From Ruminococcaceae bacterium UBA5579 (GTDB lineage: Bacteria > Bacillota > Clostridia > Oscillospirales > Ruminococcaceae): DNA of 6,102 nucleotides. The DNA lies in assembly GCA_002425305.1 (NCBI GenBank), contig DILZ01000051.1, positions 28,025-34,126 on the forward strand, given 5' to 3'. Under the pieces are notes generated by a model. That model was given only the letters and a program-made list of their open reading frames with translations. It did not search any database and was not told the origin of the DNA. This document shows, in pieces, positions 1-5,774 of this stretch. Position numbers and translations under genes: made by a program. Every line of letters starts with the position of its first letter. Positions within the stretch are counted from its first letter, which is position 1.

Positions 1-310
1 CTAGCAGATCCGCGTCCATAAGCACCACAAGGTCGCCCGACGCCTTCTCAAATCCCGCGTAGATCGCCGCCTCCTTGCCGAAATTCCGCGAAAACGACAC
101 CATATGCACGCGTTCGTCCTTCTCCCGCAGCGACTTTATCACCTCGACTGTCTTGTCGCGGGAGCCGTCGTTTACGAAAATAAATTCAAGTTCAACTTTT
201 TTAGATGCGAAAAATGTGTCTTGCTTTATAGCTTCCTCATAAAACAGCGGAACGCTTTCTTCCTCGTTGTAGCACGGCACAATAATGCTTAGTTTGTTGT
301 AATTATTCAA
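1..310 (-). CDS. Family-2 glycosyltransferase, N-terminal part (truncated by window edge)
   Basis: The first 103 residues of a GT-A fold glycosyltransferase are visible. They start LNNYNKLSIIVPCYNEEESV (initiator TTG read as Met), which is the nucleotide-binding first strand of GT2 enzymes. VNDGSRDKT follows at residues 47-55, FSRNFGKEAA at about 73-82, and the metal/sugar-nucleotide DAD motif lies at residues 99-101. This pattern is typical of the dolichol-phosphate-mannose-synthase/GtrB/ArnC group, which moves a sugar from a nucleotide donor to a polyprenyl-phosphate at the inner membrane. The C-terminal membrane helices that would confirm that subgroup lie outside the window. The only usable start is TTG at 310: an in-frame TAG lies just upstream, no ATG follows until residue 70, and GGAGAG (320-325) sits 9 nt upstream. 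The gene begins 34 bp after the SseB-like gene and is probably co-transcribed with it. Acceptor and donor sugars cannot be told. Confidence 0.88.
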   Translation of the reverse strand, partial: MNNYNKLSIIVPCYNEEESVPLFYEEAIKQDTFFASKKVELEFIFVNDGSRDKTVEVIKSLREKDERVHMVSFSRNFGKEAAIYAGFEKASGDLVVLMDADLL

Positions 311-344
311 GGCTTTATTCTCTCCATAGATCTAAACATCTTTA

Positions 345-857
345 TCAAGCGTTTTTCTGCAAGGGAAGCGGCGGTGCTTTGTGGATATTCTCGGCTGCAA
401 GCACCTTCATCTCGAACGGCGTGAATAACCTGGAGCAATCCGACAACGGATTTAAAACGCACGGCTTTCCCGCGATAGACTGAAAGAAACGAACCGTGTT
501 CACCTTCATAATATCAAACTGCTTGTTTTCGGGATTTGCGAGTACGCTTATCCTTTCGGGGTTGGTGAAAAACGGTACGATAACGTGTCCGTCCTTCTGC
601 ATCATCAGTATGTTGAGCTGACGGTTGCCGTTTTCGTCCAAATTATCGGTAAACTGCCCCGCCATAAGGATATCCGCGCCCATAAGGTCGGGGAGCAGCT
701 TGTTCCACTTGACCTTTGTAGCGTCCTTGTTTGCTTCAAGTATGCGCTTATCAAGCTCTTTATTGAGGTCCTTTAAGTCCTCGAGCCAATTTAGCTCTTC
801 TTTTTCCGGTTCCTTCGGGGTTTTCGCCTGCTGCGGCTTCAAGCCTATTTCTTCCAT
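345..857 (-). CDS. SseB-family protein
   Basis: This 170-residue soluble protein has no signal peptide or membrane segment. Residues 1-50 are strongly charged (Lys/Glu) and probably helical. Residues from about 31 to 154 match the SseB N-terminal domain pattern: a helix with LDKRILEANKD, a core strand pair, VIVPFFTNPERISVL at 92-106, and the signature KPCVLNPLSDCSRLF at 131-145. SseB was named in E. coli for enhanced serine sensitivity. The biochemical role of the family is not established, and in Firmicutes such proteins often occur as single-domain copies. The start at 857 has the ribosome binding site AAGGCGG about 6 nt upstream. It sits between thrS and a glycosyltransferase gene on the same strand, 97 bp after thrS, without an obvious terminator. 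The context gives no direct clue to function. The family call is by pattern recognition. Confidence 0.75.
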   Translation of the reverse strand: MEEIGLKPQQAKTPKEPEKEELNWLEDLKDLNKELDKRILEANKDATKVKWNKLLPDLMGADILMAGQFTDNLDENGNRQLNILMMQKDGHVIVPFFTNPERISVLANPENKQFDIMKVNTVRFFQSIAGKPCVLNPLSDCSRLFTPFEMKVLAAENIHKAPPLPLQKNA

Positions 858-875
858 AATTTCCGCCTTTCCGTA

Positions 876-903
876 TCAGAGGTAAGAGAGTTCAGAGGTA
901 AGA
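876..903. repeat. Pair of 12-bp direct repeats in the thrS-sseB-like spacer
   Basis: The 12-mer TCAGAGGTAAGA occurs at 876-887 and again at 892-903, a period of 16 bp. A degenerate third copy (GTAAGAGGT) follows at 905-913. The repeats lie between the thrS stop and the SseB-like start, upstream of the SseB-like ribosome binding site. No T-rich hairpin is present, so this is not a recognisable terminator. Its role is unknown. Confidence 0.7.
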
Positions 904-954
904 TGTAAGAGGTGACGCTCTCCGACCTGTGTGGTGTTTTGTTATGATCTGTCT

Positions 955-2892
955 TTATCTTGCTTTTTCCGCGTTTTCTTTGATTATCTTCGCTATTATC
1001 TCGTCCGTGGGCGACGCGCCGAGGTCGCCGTCCTTGCGCGAGCGCAGCGACACCGTGTTGTCCTCGACCTCTTTGTCGCCGACTATGAAAAAATACGGTA
1101 TCTTTTCGAGCTGTGCCTGACGAATCTTGTAGCCGATCTTCTCGTTGCGGTTGTCGACCGTTGTGCGTATGCCATATTTGTCAAGCTCCGCGGCTATCTT
1201 CTCGCCGTATTCTTTCGCTCTGTCCGTTACGGGGAGTATTCTCACCTGCTCCGGCGAGAGCCACAGCGGCAGTGCGCCCGCGTACTTCTCGATAAGGTAC
1301 GCAAGCGTTCTTTCAAAGCAGCCCAAAGACGTGCGGTGAATGATATACGGATTTTTCTTTGTGCCGTCAACGTCCACGTACTCCATTCCGAAAAGCGGAG
1401 CTAAAAGCATATCTATCTGAATGGTTACGAGAGTGTCCTCTTTGCCGAAAACGTTCTTGTACTGAATATCGAGCTTCGGGCCGTAGAACGCCGCCTCGTC
1501 AATTCCGACCGTGTATTCAACGCCGAGATCGTTCAGTATCTTCTCCATTGTCGCCTGCGCGGTCTCCCATTGCTCCGCCGTACCCTCGTACTTGTTCTTC
1601 GGGTTGGCGGGATCCCACTGCGAGAAACGGAACGTGCAGTCCTCAAGCAGTCCGACCGTATCGAGCATATATTTTGCAAGGTCGAGGCACTCCTTGAACT
1701 CCTCCTCCAACTGCTCCGGGCGGAGAATGTAGTGACCCTCGGAAATCGTGAATTGCCGAACGCGGATAAGTCCGTGCATTTCGCCGCTGTCCTCGTTGCG
1801 GAACAGAGTTGAGGTTTCCGTCAATCTCATCGGCAGATCGCGGTAAGAACGCTGACGGTTCAGGAACACCTGATATTGGAACGGGCAGGTCATCGGGCGG
1901 AGCGCAAAGCACTCCTTTGTTTCATCGTCGGGGTCGCCGAGCACAAACATTCCGTCGAGATAGTGATCCCAATGGCCCGAAATTTTGTACAGCTCTCGCT
2001 TTGCCATATACGGCGTTTTGGTGAGCAGGCAGCCGCGCTTCGCTTCCTCGTCCTCCACCCAGCGCTGGAGTATCTGAATAACCTTTGCGCCCTTTGGCAA
2101 TAGTATGGGCAGACCCTGACCGATATAATCAACCGTCGTGAAATATTCAAGCTCGCGTCCGAGCTTGTTGTGGTCGCGCTTTTTCGCTTCCTCAACGGCG
2201 GTGAGGTACTCGTTCAGCGCGTCCTTTGAGGGGAACGCAGTGCCGTAAATTCTCGTGAGCATTTTGTTCTTTTCGCTGCCGCGCCAATACGCGCCCGTAA
2301 CGCTCGTCAGCTTATACGCCTTGACGGAGCTTGTGCTCATCAGGTGCGGTCCGGCGCACAGGTCGGTGAAATCCCCCTGCTTGTAGAACGAAATAGGCTC
2401 GCCTTTATCCGCGTGTTCGCGGCAAAGCTCGACCTTATACGGCTCGTCCTGTTCTTCAAGATACTTTATCGCTTCGTCCGGGGAGAGCGTGAACTGTTCG
2501 AGCTTTATGCTCTCCTTGACGATTTTCTTCATTTCCGCTTCTATTTTGGTGAGAGTTTCCGAGGTGAACGGCTCTTCGGTGTCGAAATCGTAATAAAATC
2601 CGTTGTCGATCGCCGGGCCTATAGCCAGCTTCGTTTTCGGGAACAGCCTTTTCACTGCCTGCGCCAGAACGTGCGACGCGGTGTGATTGAACGCTCTTTG
2701 TCCCTGCTCGTCCTCGAATGTAAGGATATTCAGTGTGGAGTCCTTGTCAAGGCAAGTTCGCATATCGCAGACTGTGCCGTCTATCTCCGCCGCGCAAGCG
2801 GTCTTGGCAAGCCCCAGCTCCCGCGCGATGTCAAACGCCGACATACCCGCGTCAAATTCCCGTACTTCTCCGTTTTTCAGTGTTATTTTCAT
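955..2892 (-). CDS. thrS: Threonyl-tRNA synthetase
   Basis: This class II synthetase joins threonine to tRNA-Thr using ATP. It is full length at 645 residues. The order is a TGS domain (about 1-60), then the editing domain with HxxxH (H70, H74) and CAGPH (C179, H183). The catalytic core follows from about 245: motif 1 around 258-285, motif 2 around 355-380 with R365, and motif 3 HRTSLGCFERTL at 519-530. The C-terminal anticodon-binding domain (about 548-645) starts LPLWLSPEQVRILPV. The zinc ligands C336 (PMTCPF), H387 (SEGH) and H519 are all present. MTCPF and TISEGH replace the common MNCPGH and TQDDAH, a variant I associate with gut Clostridia. The ATG at 2892 has AAAGGAAAA just upstream. 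Transcription should start near 2972 from the promoter at 2979-3007. There is no T-box sequence in the roughly 80-nt leader. Confidence 0.98.
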   Translation of the reverse strand: MKITLKNGEVREFDAGMSAFDIARELGLAKTACAAEIDGTVCDMRTCLDKDSTLNILTFEDEQGQRAFNHTASHVLAQAVKRLFPKTKLAIGPAIDNGFYYDFDTEEPFTSETLTKIEAEMKKIVKESIKLEQFTLSPDEAIKYLEEQDEPYKVELCREHADKGEPISFYKQGDFTDLCAGPHLMSTSSVKAYKLTSVTGAYWRGSEKNKMLTRIYGTAFPSKDALNEYLTAVEEAKKRDHNKLGRELEYFTTVDYIGQGLPILLPKGAKVIQILQRWVEDEEAKRGCLLTKTPYMAKRELYKISGHWDHYLDGMFVLGDPDDETKECFALRPMTCPFQYQVFLNRQRSYRDLPMRLTETSTLFRNEDSGEMHGLIRVRQFTISEGHYILRPEQLEEEFKECLDLAKYMLDTVGLLEDCTFRFSQWDPANPKNKYEGTAEQWETAQATMEKILNDLGVEYTVGIDEAAFYGPKLDIQYKNVFGKEDTLVTIQIDMLLAPLFGMEYVDVDGTKKNPYIIHRTSLGCFERTLAYLIEKYAGALPLWLSPEQVRILPVTDRAKEYGEKIAAELDKYGIRTTVDNRNEKIGYKIRQAQLEKIPYFFIVGDKEVEDNTVSLRSRKDGDLGASPTDEIIAKIIKENAEKAR

Positions 2893-2975
2893 AGCTTTTC
2901 CTTTCCGACAGGCTCTACGAATGCCTTGCCGATGTATTCTAAGCGGTATTCCTTATTATAAAACGACCGCTCCAT
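2889..2975 (-). CDS. Possible 28-codon upstream ORF overlapping thrS
   Basis: An ATG at 2975 opens 28 codons beginning MERSFYNKEY and ending VGKEKL. The TGA overlaps the thrS ATG as ATGA. The peptide is rich in Lys, Glu and Tyr and has no Thr codons, so it is not a threonine-sensing attenuator peptide. Its ATG lies only 4 nt downstream of the -10 box, so it would be at or just before the expected transcript start. No ribosome binding site could then precede it, and translation would need a leaderless mRNA or another promoter. A chance open frame of this length is quite possible. What makes it worth listing is the exact 4-base overlap with thrS. Confidence 0.2.
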   Translation of the reverse strand: MERSFYNKEYRLEYIGKAFVEPVGKEKL

Positions 2976-2978
2976 ATT

Positions 2979-3007
2979 ATTCTACATCTTTTTCGCGGAA
3001 TTGTCAA
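2979..3007 (-). promoter_or_regulatory. Sigma-A promoter of thrS
   Basis: Read on the minus strand, TTGACA (3007-3002) is separated by 17 bp from TAGAAT (2984-2979). The -35 box is perfect, the -10 box has one mismatch, and the spacing is optimal. Transcription should begin near 2972, giving a leader of about 80 nt before thrS. Confidence 0.88.
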
Positions 3008-3143
3008 GGGCTTTGCTAAAATATAGTTTGACGGAGAACGGCAGTCGGCGTTTTGGTAAGCCGGTTCATTGCGTGTTTTTCTTTGGCTTATCCGATATAT
3101 GTTCCGGCGCAAAAAAGCTTTGCTCAAAATTGTAAAAAAGTAC
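3008..3143. other. Core of the divergent intergenic region, with inverted repeats
   Basis: These 136 bp separate the -35 boxes of the divergent thrS and rplU promoters and hold no gene I can support. GCCGGTTCAT (3060-3069) faces ATGTTCCGGC (3099-3108), an inverted repeat with two central mismatches. TAAGCC (3057-3062) also faces GGCTTA (3085-3090). The A-rich stretch 3126-3140, directly upstream of the rplU -35 box, resembles an UP element. Either inverted repeat could be an operator or chance. No known regulator site was recognised. Confidence 0.4.
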
Positions 3144-3172
3144 TTGACAAACGCGGGCTTATATGATATAAT
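3144..3172 (+). promoter_or_regulatory. Consensus sigma-A promoter of the rplU-prp-rpmA operon
   Basis: A perfect -35 TTGACA (3144-3149), a 17-bp spacer and a perfect -10 TATAAT (3167-3172) are present. An A-rich UP-like tract lies upstream at 3126-3140. This is a fully consensus housekeeping promoter, as expected for ribosomal protein genes. The predicted transcript start is around 3179-3181, exactly where the first stem of the leader begins. Confidence 0.95.
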
Positions 3173-3180
3173 AATAAAGC

Positions 3181-3248
3181 CGCTTGTGTAAGGTATAGGA
3201 GAAGTATGCTCAAATTGCGAAAGCAAAGCGCATCGCCTTGGCACAGCG
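3181..3248 (+). ncRNA. Structured rplU mRNA leader, probable L21 leader
   Basis: Three nested helices can be drawn by hand. P1 pairs CGCT-GTG-T-AAGG (3181-3193, one bulged T) with CCTTGGCACAGCG (3236-3248). P2 pairs ATGC (3206-3209) with GCAT (3230-3233). P3 pairs TTGC (3215-3218) with GCAA (3223-3226) around a GAAA tetraloop. The structure occupies nearly the whole 5' untranslated region between the transcript start and the rplU ribosome binding site. Firmicutes rplU operons are known to carry an L21 leader thought to bind L21 and give feedback control. The position fits that family. I could not test the match against its covariance model. Confidence 0.7.
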
Positions 3249-3270
3249 AGTTCTGAAAAGAGGTATGAAT

Positions 3271-3579
3271 ATGTACGCAGTTATTGAAACGGGCGGAAAG
3301 CAGTATCAGGTAAAAGAGGGCGACGTTCTCTTTATCGAAAAGCTGGAAGCCGAGGGCGAAGTAACCTTCGACAAGGTAATTATGGTAGGCAAGGACGACG
3401 GCAACGTAAACGTCGGCGCTCCTTATGTAAGCGGAGCTTCCGTTAAGGCAACTCTGCTGAAGAACGGCAAGGCTAAGAAGATCACGGTTTTCACTTACAA
3501 GCCCAAGAAGCACGTTAAGAGAAAAATGGGTCACAGACAGCCTTACAGCCAGGTAAGAATTGAAGCTATCAACGCGTAA
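3271..3579 (+). CDS. rplU: 50S ribosomal protein L21
   Basis: The product is a 102-residue L21, the usual length, which binds 23S rRNA in the large subunit. It opens [18 protein letters not shown]. The C-terminal half carries [20 protein letters not shown], the basic L21 signature that contacts rRNA. I chose the ATG at 3271 because AGAGG (3259-3263) lies 7 nt upstream and homologues begin at MYAV. The ATG at 3265 would leave only one base after that Shine-Dalgarno sequence, and the longer in-frame reading from TTG 3238 would start inside the leader stem. It is first in an operon with prp and rpmA, and its stop overlaps the prp start by one base (TAATG). Arginine is encoded by AGA, unlike the CGC-rich neighbours, perhaps reflecting high expression. 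Confidence 0.98.
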   Translation: MYAVIETGGKQYQVKEGDVLFIEKLEAEGEVTFDKVIMVGKDDGNVNVGAPYVSGASVKATLLKNGKAKKITVFTYKPKKHVKRKMGHRQPYSQVRIEAINA

Positions 3580-3896
3580 TGCTTAATTGTGTTTTCCGTT
3601 TGGGAGAGTTTGAAAACGTAAAGTTGTTTTCGGGGTTTGAGATAAGCGGTCACGCGGGCTACGGCTCGGAGGGAAATGATATCGTCTGCGCGGCGGTGAG
3701 TTCCTGCACGATGCTTGTTTGCAACGCGGTGACGGAAAATTTCGGCGCGAACGCCGAGGCCACGGTCGAGGAAAACCGCATAACCCTACGGCTTAAGGAG
3801 CGTTGCGAGGCGGCGCAAAAGCTGCTTTCGGCGTTTTATGAACATCTCGAAACGATTTCGGCGGATTACAAAAACGTTAAGCTGACGATTATTTAG
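3579..3896 (+). CDS. prp: Ribosomal-processing cysteine protease Prp
   Basis: The 105-residue product is a Prp protease (YsxB family), which in Firmicutes removes the N-terminal extension of L27 so that functional ribosomes can form. The catalytic pair is visible in [18 protein letters not shown] (residues 24-41). H25 and C37 are twelve residues apart, the same spacing as H22/C34 in the Staphylococcus aureus enzyme. The gene starts at the ATG of TAATG and shares one base with the rplU stop. There is no good Shine-Dalgarno sequence, so translation is probably coupled to rplU, which may keep this enzyme below the ribosomal proteins. Its substrate gene, rpmA, follows after 10 bp. Some annotations still call this family a hypothetical or DUF464 protein. 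Confidence 0.95.
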   Translation: MLNCVFRLGEFENVKLFSGFEISGHAGYGSEGNDIVCAAVSSCTMLVCNAVTENFGANAEATVEENRITLRLKERCEAAQKLLSAFYEHLETISADYKNVKLTII

Positions 3897-3900
3897 GAGG
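3895..3900 (+). promoter_or_regulatory. Ribosome binding site of rpmA inside the prp stop
   Basis: AGGAGG at 3895-3900 overlaps the last two bases of the prp TAG stop and lies 6 nt from the rpmA ATG. It fixes the start at 3907, which matters because the N-terminal extension of L27 begins there. Confidence 0.9.
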
Positions 3901-3906
3901 TTTACT

Positions 3907-4185
3907 ATGATTAAGATTAGTTTACAATATTTCGCTCATAAAAAAGGTATGGGTTCGACCAAGAACGGCCGTGATTCCGAGTCCAAGAGACTGGGTGTAA
4001 AGCGCGCGGACGGACAGTTCGTTCTTGCGGGGAACATTCTCGTAAGACAGCGCGGCACTCACATTCACCCGGGCAACAATGTTGGCAAGGGCAGCGACGA
4101 TACTCTGTTTGCGCTTGTTGACGGCAAGGTTAAGTTCGAGCGTCTTGGGCGCGACAGAAAACAGGTTTCCGTTTACGCGGACTGA
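3907..4185 (+). CDS. rpmA: 50S ribosomal protein L27 with cleavable N-terminal extension
   Basis: This is a 92-residue L27. The mature chain begins [20 protein letters not shown], the strongly conserved L27 N-terminus that reaches toward the peptidyl transferase centre. It is preceded by the nine-residue extension MIKISLQYF. Firmicutes L27 is made with such an extension and cut by Prp after the last Phe, so cleavage is expected between F9 and A10. The usual site reads LQFF or LQLF, whereas here it is LQYF. Further family segments are [28 protein letters not shown] at about 38-60 (here [20 protein letters not shown]) and [19 protein letters not shown] at the end. It closes the operon and is followed by a terminator 20 bp downstream. 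Confidence 0.98.
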   Translation: MIKISLQYFAHKKGMGSTKNGRDSESKRLGVKRADGQFVLAGNILVRQRGTHIHPGNNVGKGSDDTLFALVDGKVKFERLGRDRKQVSVYAD

Positions 4186-4205
4186 GTTCCTGTATGTAAT
4201 GCAGT

Positions 4206-4242
4206 TAAGCCGGATCACCGTCCGGCTTATTTGTGTATTTTT
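4206..4242 (+). terminator. Rho-independent terminator after rpmA
   Basis: TAAGCCGGA (4206-4214) pairs perfectly with TCCGGCTTA (4221-4229), leaving a 6-nt loop. A T-rich tract to 4242 (TTTGTGTATTTTT) follows. The 9-bp GC-rich stem supports termination of rplU-prp-rpmA. The tail is interrupted by G and A, so some readthrough into the downstream genes is possible. Confidence 0.85.
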
Positions 4243-4369
4243 GTGGGAACAAGTGATAATATTAAAGAGTGTCCGAGAATTCCAATGGTTTCTGTTAGCC
4301 GAAAAAGCTATGCGAAAAGCAGCGGTTCGGGCTTCGCGGTTCATTAAGGAAGATTAAAAGGTGATTTGT

Positions 4370-5743
4370 ATGAAAAAGATCGTGCTGATATCCGTTTTTG
4401 CGTCTGTCGTATGCCTTACCGGCTGCAGCGGCAAGACCGAGAACAACAACGTCCCCGCTATCGCGTCCTCTTATTCTGCTTCCGCGATATCCGAGCGCGT
4501 TTCCGAGCTCGACGGCGCTCCTTCATCCGGATCCGGCGCTTCAATCTCCGCTTCCGAGCCTGAGATTAAGCCCGAGTATCCCGATATCGTCTGCACCGTC
4601 AGCTGGAACAGCGAAGATAATGCTCCCGTCGCGTCTTCGAACGATACCTCCGAATCCGAGACTGGAACCAAGATCCCGCATATCGTTTATAGCTCTAGCC
4701 GGGACGATGCGGGCAGCGTTCCTGCCGCGTCTTCGGGCGATACGTCCGCTTCCGGCTCTGAGCCCGGGATCCCGCATATCGTCTATAGCTCCGGCCAAGG
4801 CAGTTCGAACGGTTCTTCCGCGCCGTCTTCGTCCGGCAACGCTCCCGCTGTATCCGAGCCCGTTTCGGTCTCCGGTTCCATAAGCAATATCAAGAAGATC
4901 TGCGGCCTTAAGTCTAAGGTCGAAACCAGCATCGACGCGTGCATCGTCGACACTTATAACGGCCATAACCCTTACGACGTGGCATATGACTACGGCAAGG
5001 ATTATGACGCTTTCGTAAGCGCGTGCGACTGGTCCCTGGTTTTCGACGCCGATTTCTATATCGAGAGCTTCCCGCTCCTCGCCATGCAGTACCATAACGA
5101 CAAGGCGCTGCTCCTCGAGCATTTCCGGACTATCGGCATTCACGAAGGACGCCAAGGCAATAAAAACTTCAACGTAGGCGTTTACAAAGCTAACTGCAAA
5201 TCCAATGTCAAGAACGCATTCGGCGATAATTGGGAAGGCTACTACTTCTACTATATGCTGAACTACGGCTCGGAGAAGTCCGTAAATACGTCCTCCGGTT
5301 CCAAACTCCAGCAGAAGACAACCATGACCGCGCTCCAGGCTGCCGAGCTTAAGGGCGTGAATATGTACCGCAAGGAAGTCGGAGTCTTCGAGATCAAGTT
5401 CGACGAGGAGCTTGCAGCGTACGCGAACTACCGCGCGTACCTCAACTCGCACGACGGCTGGAAAGCGCATGACTGGTTTGAAGCCGACGAAGATATCACG
5501 AACAGCATCATGCGCGCGTATAACGCGTCCTCCATGGGCGAGAATACCACGACGCAGCATTGCAATACGTCCAATTGCACGTCTCACAGATGCAATTACG
5601 GCGAGACCAGCTACGAGTACTACCGCAAGTCCGAATCGCATTATAAGGCTATGATCGCGGAAAAGAACGATCTCATCGGCTGCGGCAACTGCTATAAGGC
5701 CGCGGGCGTGGTTTCTCAGTTCGACGCCTTCATCAATCTTTAA
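4370..5743 (+). CDS. Repeat-containing CAP-domain lipoprotein
   Basis: The 457-residue product has a lipoprotein signal peptide, MKKIVLISVFASVVCLTGC, with C19 as the lipidated residue, so it should sit on the outer face of the membrane. Residues 20-170 form a Ser/Ala/Pro-rich stalk with three 32-residue repeats starting at P71, P103 and P135. Residues 217-305 (FDADFYIESFPLL, LLEHFRTIGIHEGRQG, NAFGDNWEGYY) resemble a YPDL/HF-x-x-G-x-x-EGR module seen in Firmicutes surface proteins. Residues about 319-457 are a CAP (SCP/PR-1) domain with H367, GEN (390-392) and SxxH (H424). The domain also holds C398, C403, C408, C438 and C441. The ATG at 4370 has AAAAGGTGA 7 nt upstream, and the GTG at 4361 lies inside that site. 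No clear promoter is visible. Activity and ligand are unknown. Confidence 0.88.
   Translation: MKKIVLISVFASVVCLTGCSGKTENNNVPAIASSYSASAISERVSELDGAPSSGSGASISASEPEIKPEYPDIVCTVSWNSEDNAPVASSNDTSESETGTKIPHIVYSSSRDDAGSVPAASSGDTSASGSEPGIPHIVYSSGQGSSNGSSAPSSSGNAPAVSEPVSVSGSISNIKKICGLKSKVETSIDACIVDTYNGHNPYDVAYDYGKDYDAFVSACDWSLVFDADFYIESFPLLAMQYHNDKALLLEHFRTIGIHEGRQGNKNFNVGVYKANCKSNVKNAFGDNWEGYYFYYMLNYGSEKSVNTSSGSKLQQKTTMTALQAAELKGVNMYRKEVGVFEIKFDEELAAYANYRAYLNSHDGWKAHDWFEADEDITNSIMRAYNASSMGENTTTQHCNTSNCTSHRCNYGETSYEYYRKSESHYKAMIAEKNDLIGCGNCYKAAGVVSQFDAFINL
4580..4867 (+). repeat. Three tandem 96-bp (32-codon) units in the lipoprotein stalk
   Basis: Units begin at 4580, 4676 and 4772, each opening Pro-Asp/His-Ile-Val. 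The second and third are close copies at the start (IPHIVYSS in both, with nearly identical DNA at 4672-4695 and 4768-4791). The rest of each unit is Ser/Ala/Asp-rich. The first unit (PDIVCTVSWNSEDNAPVASS) has diverged further. Such in-frame repeats typically form a flexible wall-spanning stalk and can vary in number. Confidence 0.8.
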
Positions 5744-5746
5744 TAT

Positions 5747-5774
5747 CATAAAAGGAGAAACGCCATAAAAGGAG
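5747..5774 (+). repeat. Duplicated ribosome-binding-site segment before obg
   Basis: The 11-mer CATAAAAGGAG occurs at 5747-5757 and again at 5764-5774. Only the second copy, read as AAAAGGAGGTG, is at the right distance (8 nt) from the obg ATG. The first would lie 26 nt upstream and has no start codon behind it. Confidence 0.75.

Noticed and set aside
858..954. A terminator between thrS and the SseB-like gene.
   Set aside because: A weak AGGT/ACCT pairing is present on the minus strand but is short, has internal mismatches and lacks a T-tract.
2893..2972. A possible T-box riboswitch for thrS.
   Set aside because: The leader is only about 80 nt, has no T-box consensus (AGGGTGG-type) and no terminator hairpin.
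3238..3270. An upstream extension of rplU from TTG at 3238 or ATG at 3265.
   Set aside because: TTG 3238 lies within the 3' strand of the leader stem. ATG 3265 is one base from the Shine-Dalgarno sequence. L21 homologues begin at MYAV (3271).
4231..4260. A candidate promoter for the lipoprotein gene (TTGTGT, 18 bp, GATAAT).
   Set aside because: The -35 box is poor and lies in the terminator tail, and the spacing is off by one. It is too weak to call, though nothing better is visible before 4370.
4241..4357. A 38-codon open frame between the rpmA terminator and the lipoprotein gene, ending AVRASRFIKED.
   Set aside because: It has no ribosome binding site or ATG near its start and no recognised similarity. 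It is too short to separate from chance.
4398..4883. A 161-codon plus-strand frame overlapping the lipoprotein stalk.
   Set aside because: It is Pro/Arg/Ser-rich and mirrors the repeats in another frame. The lipobox, repeats and CAP domain all lie in the main frame.
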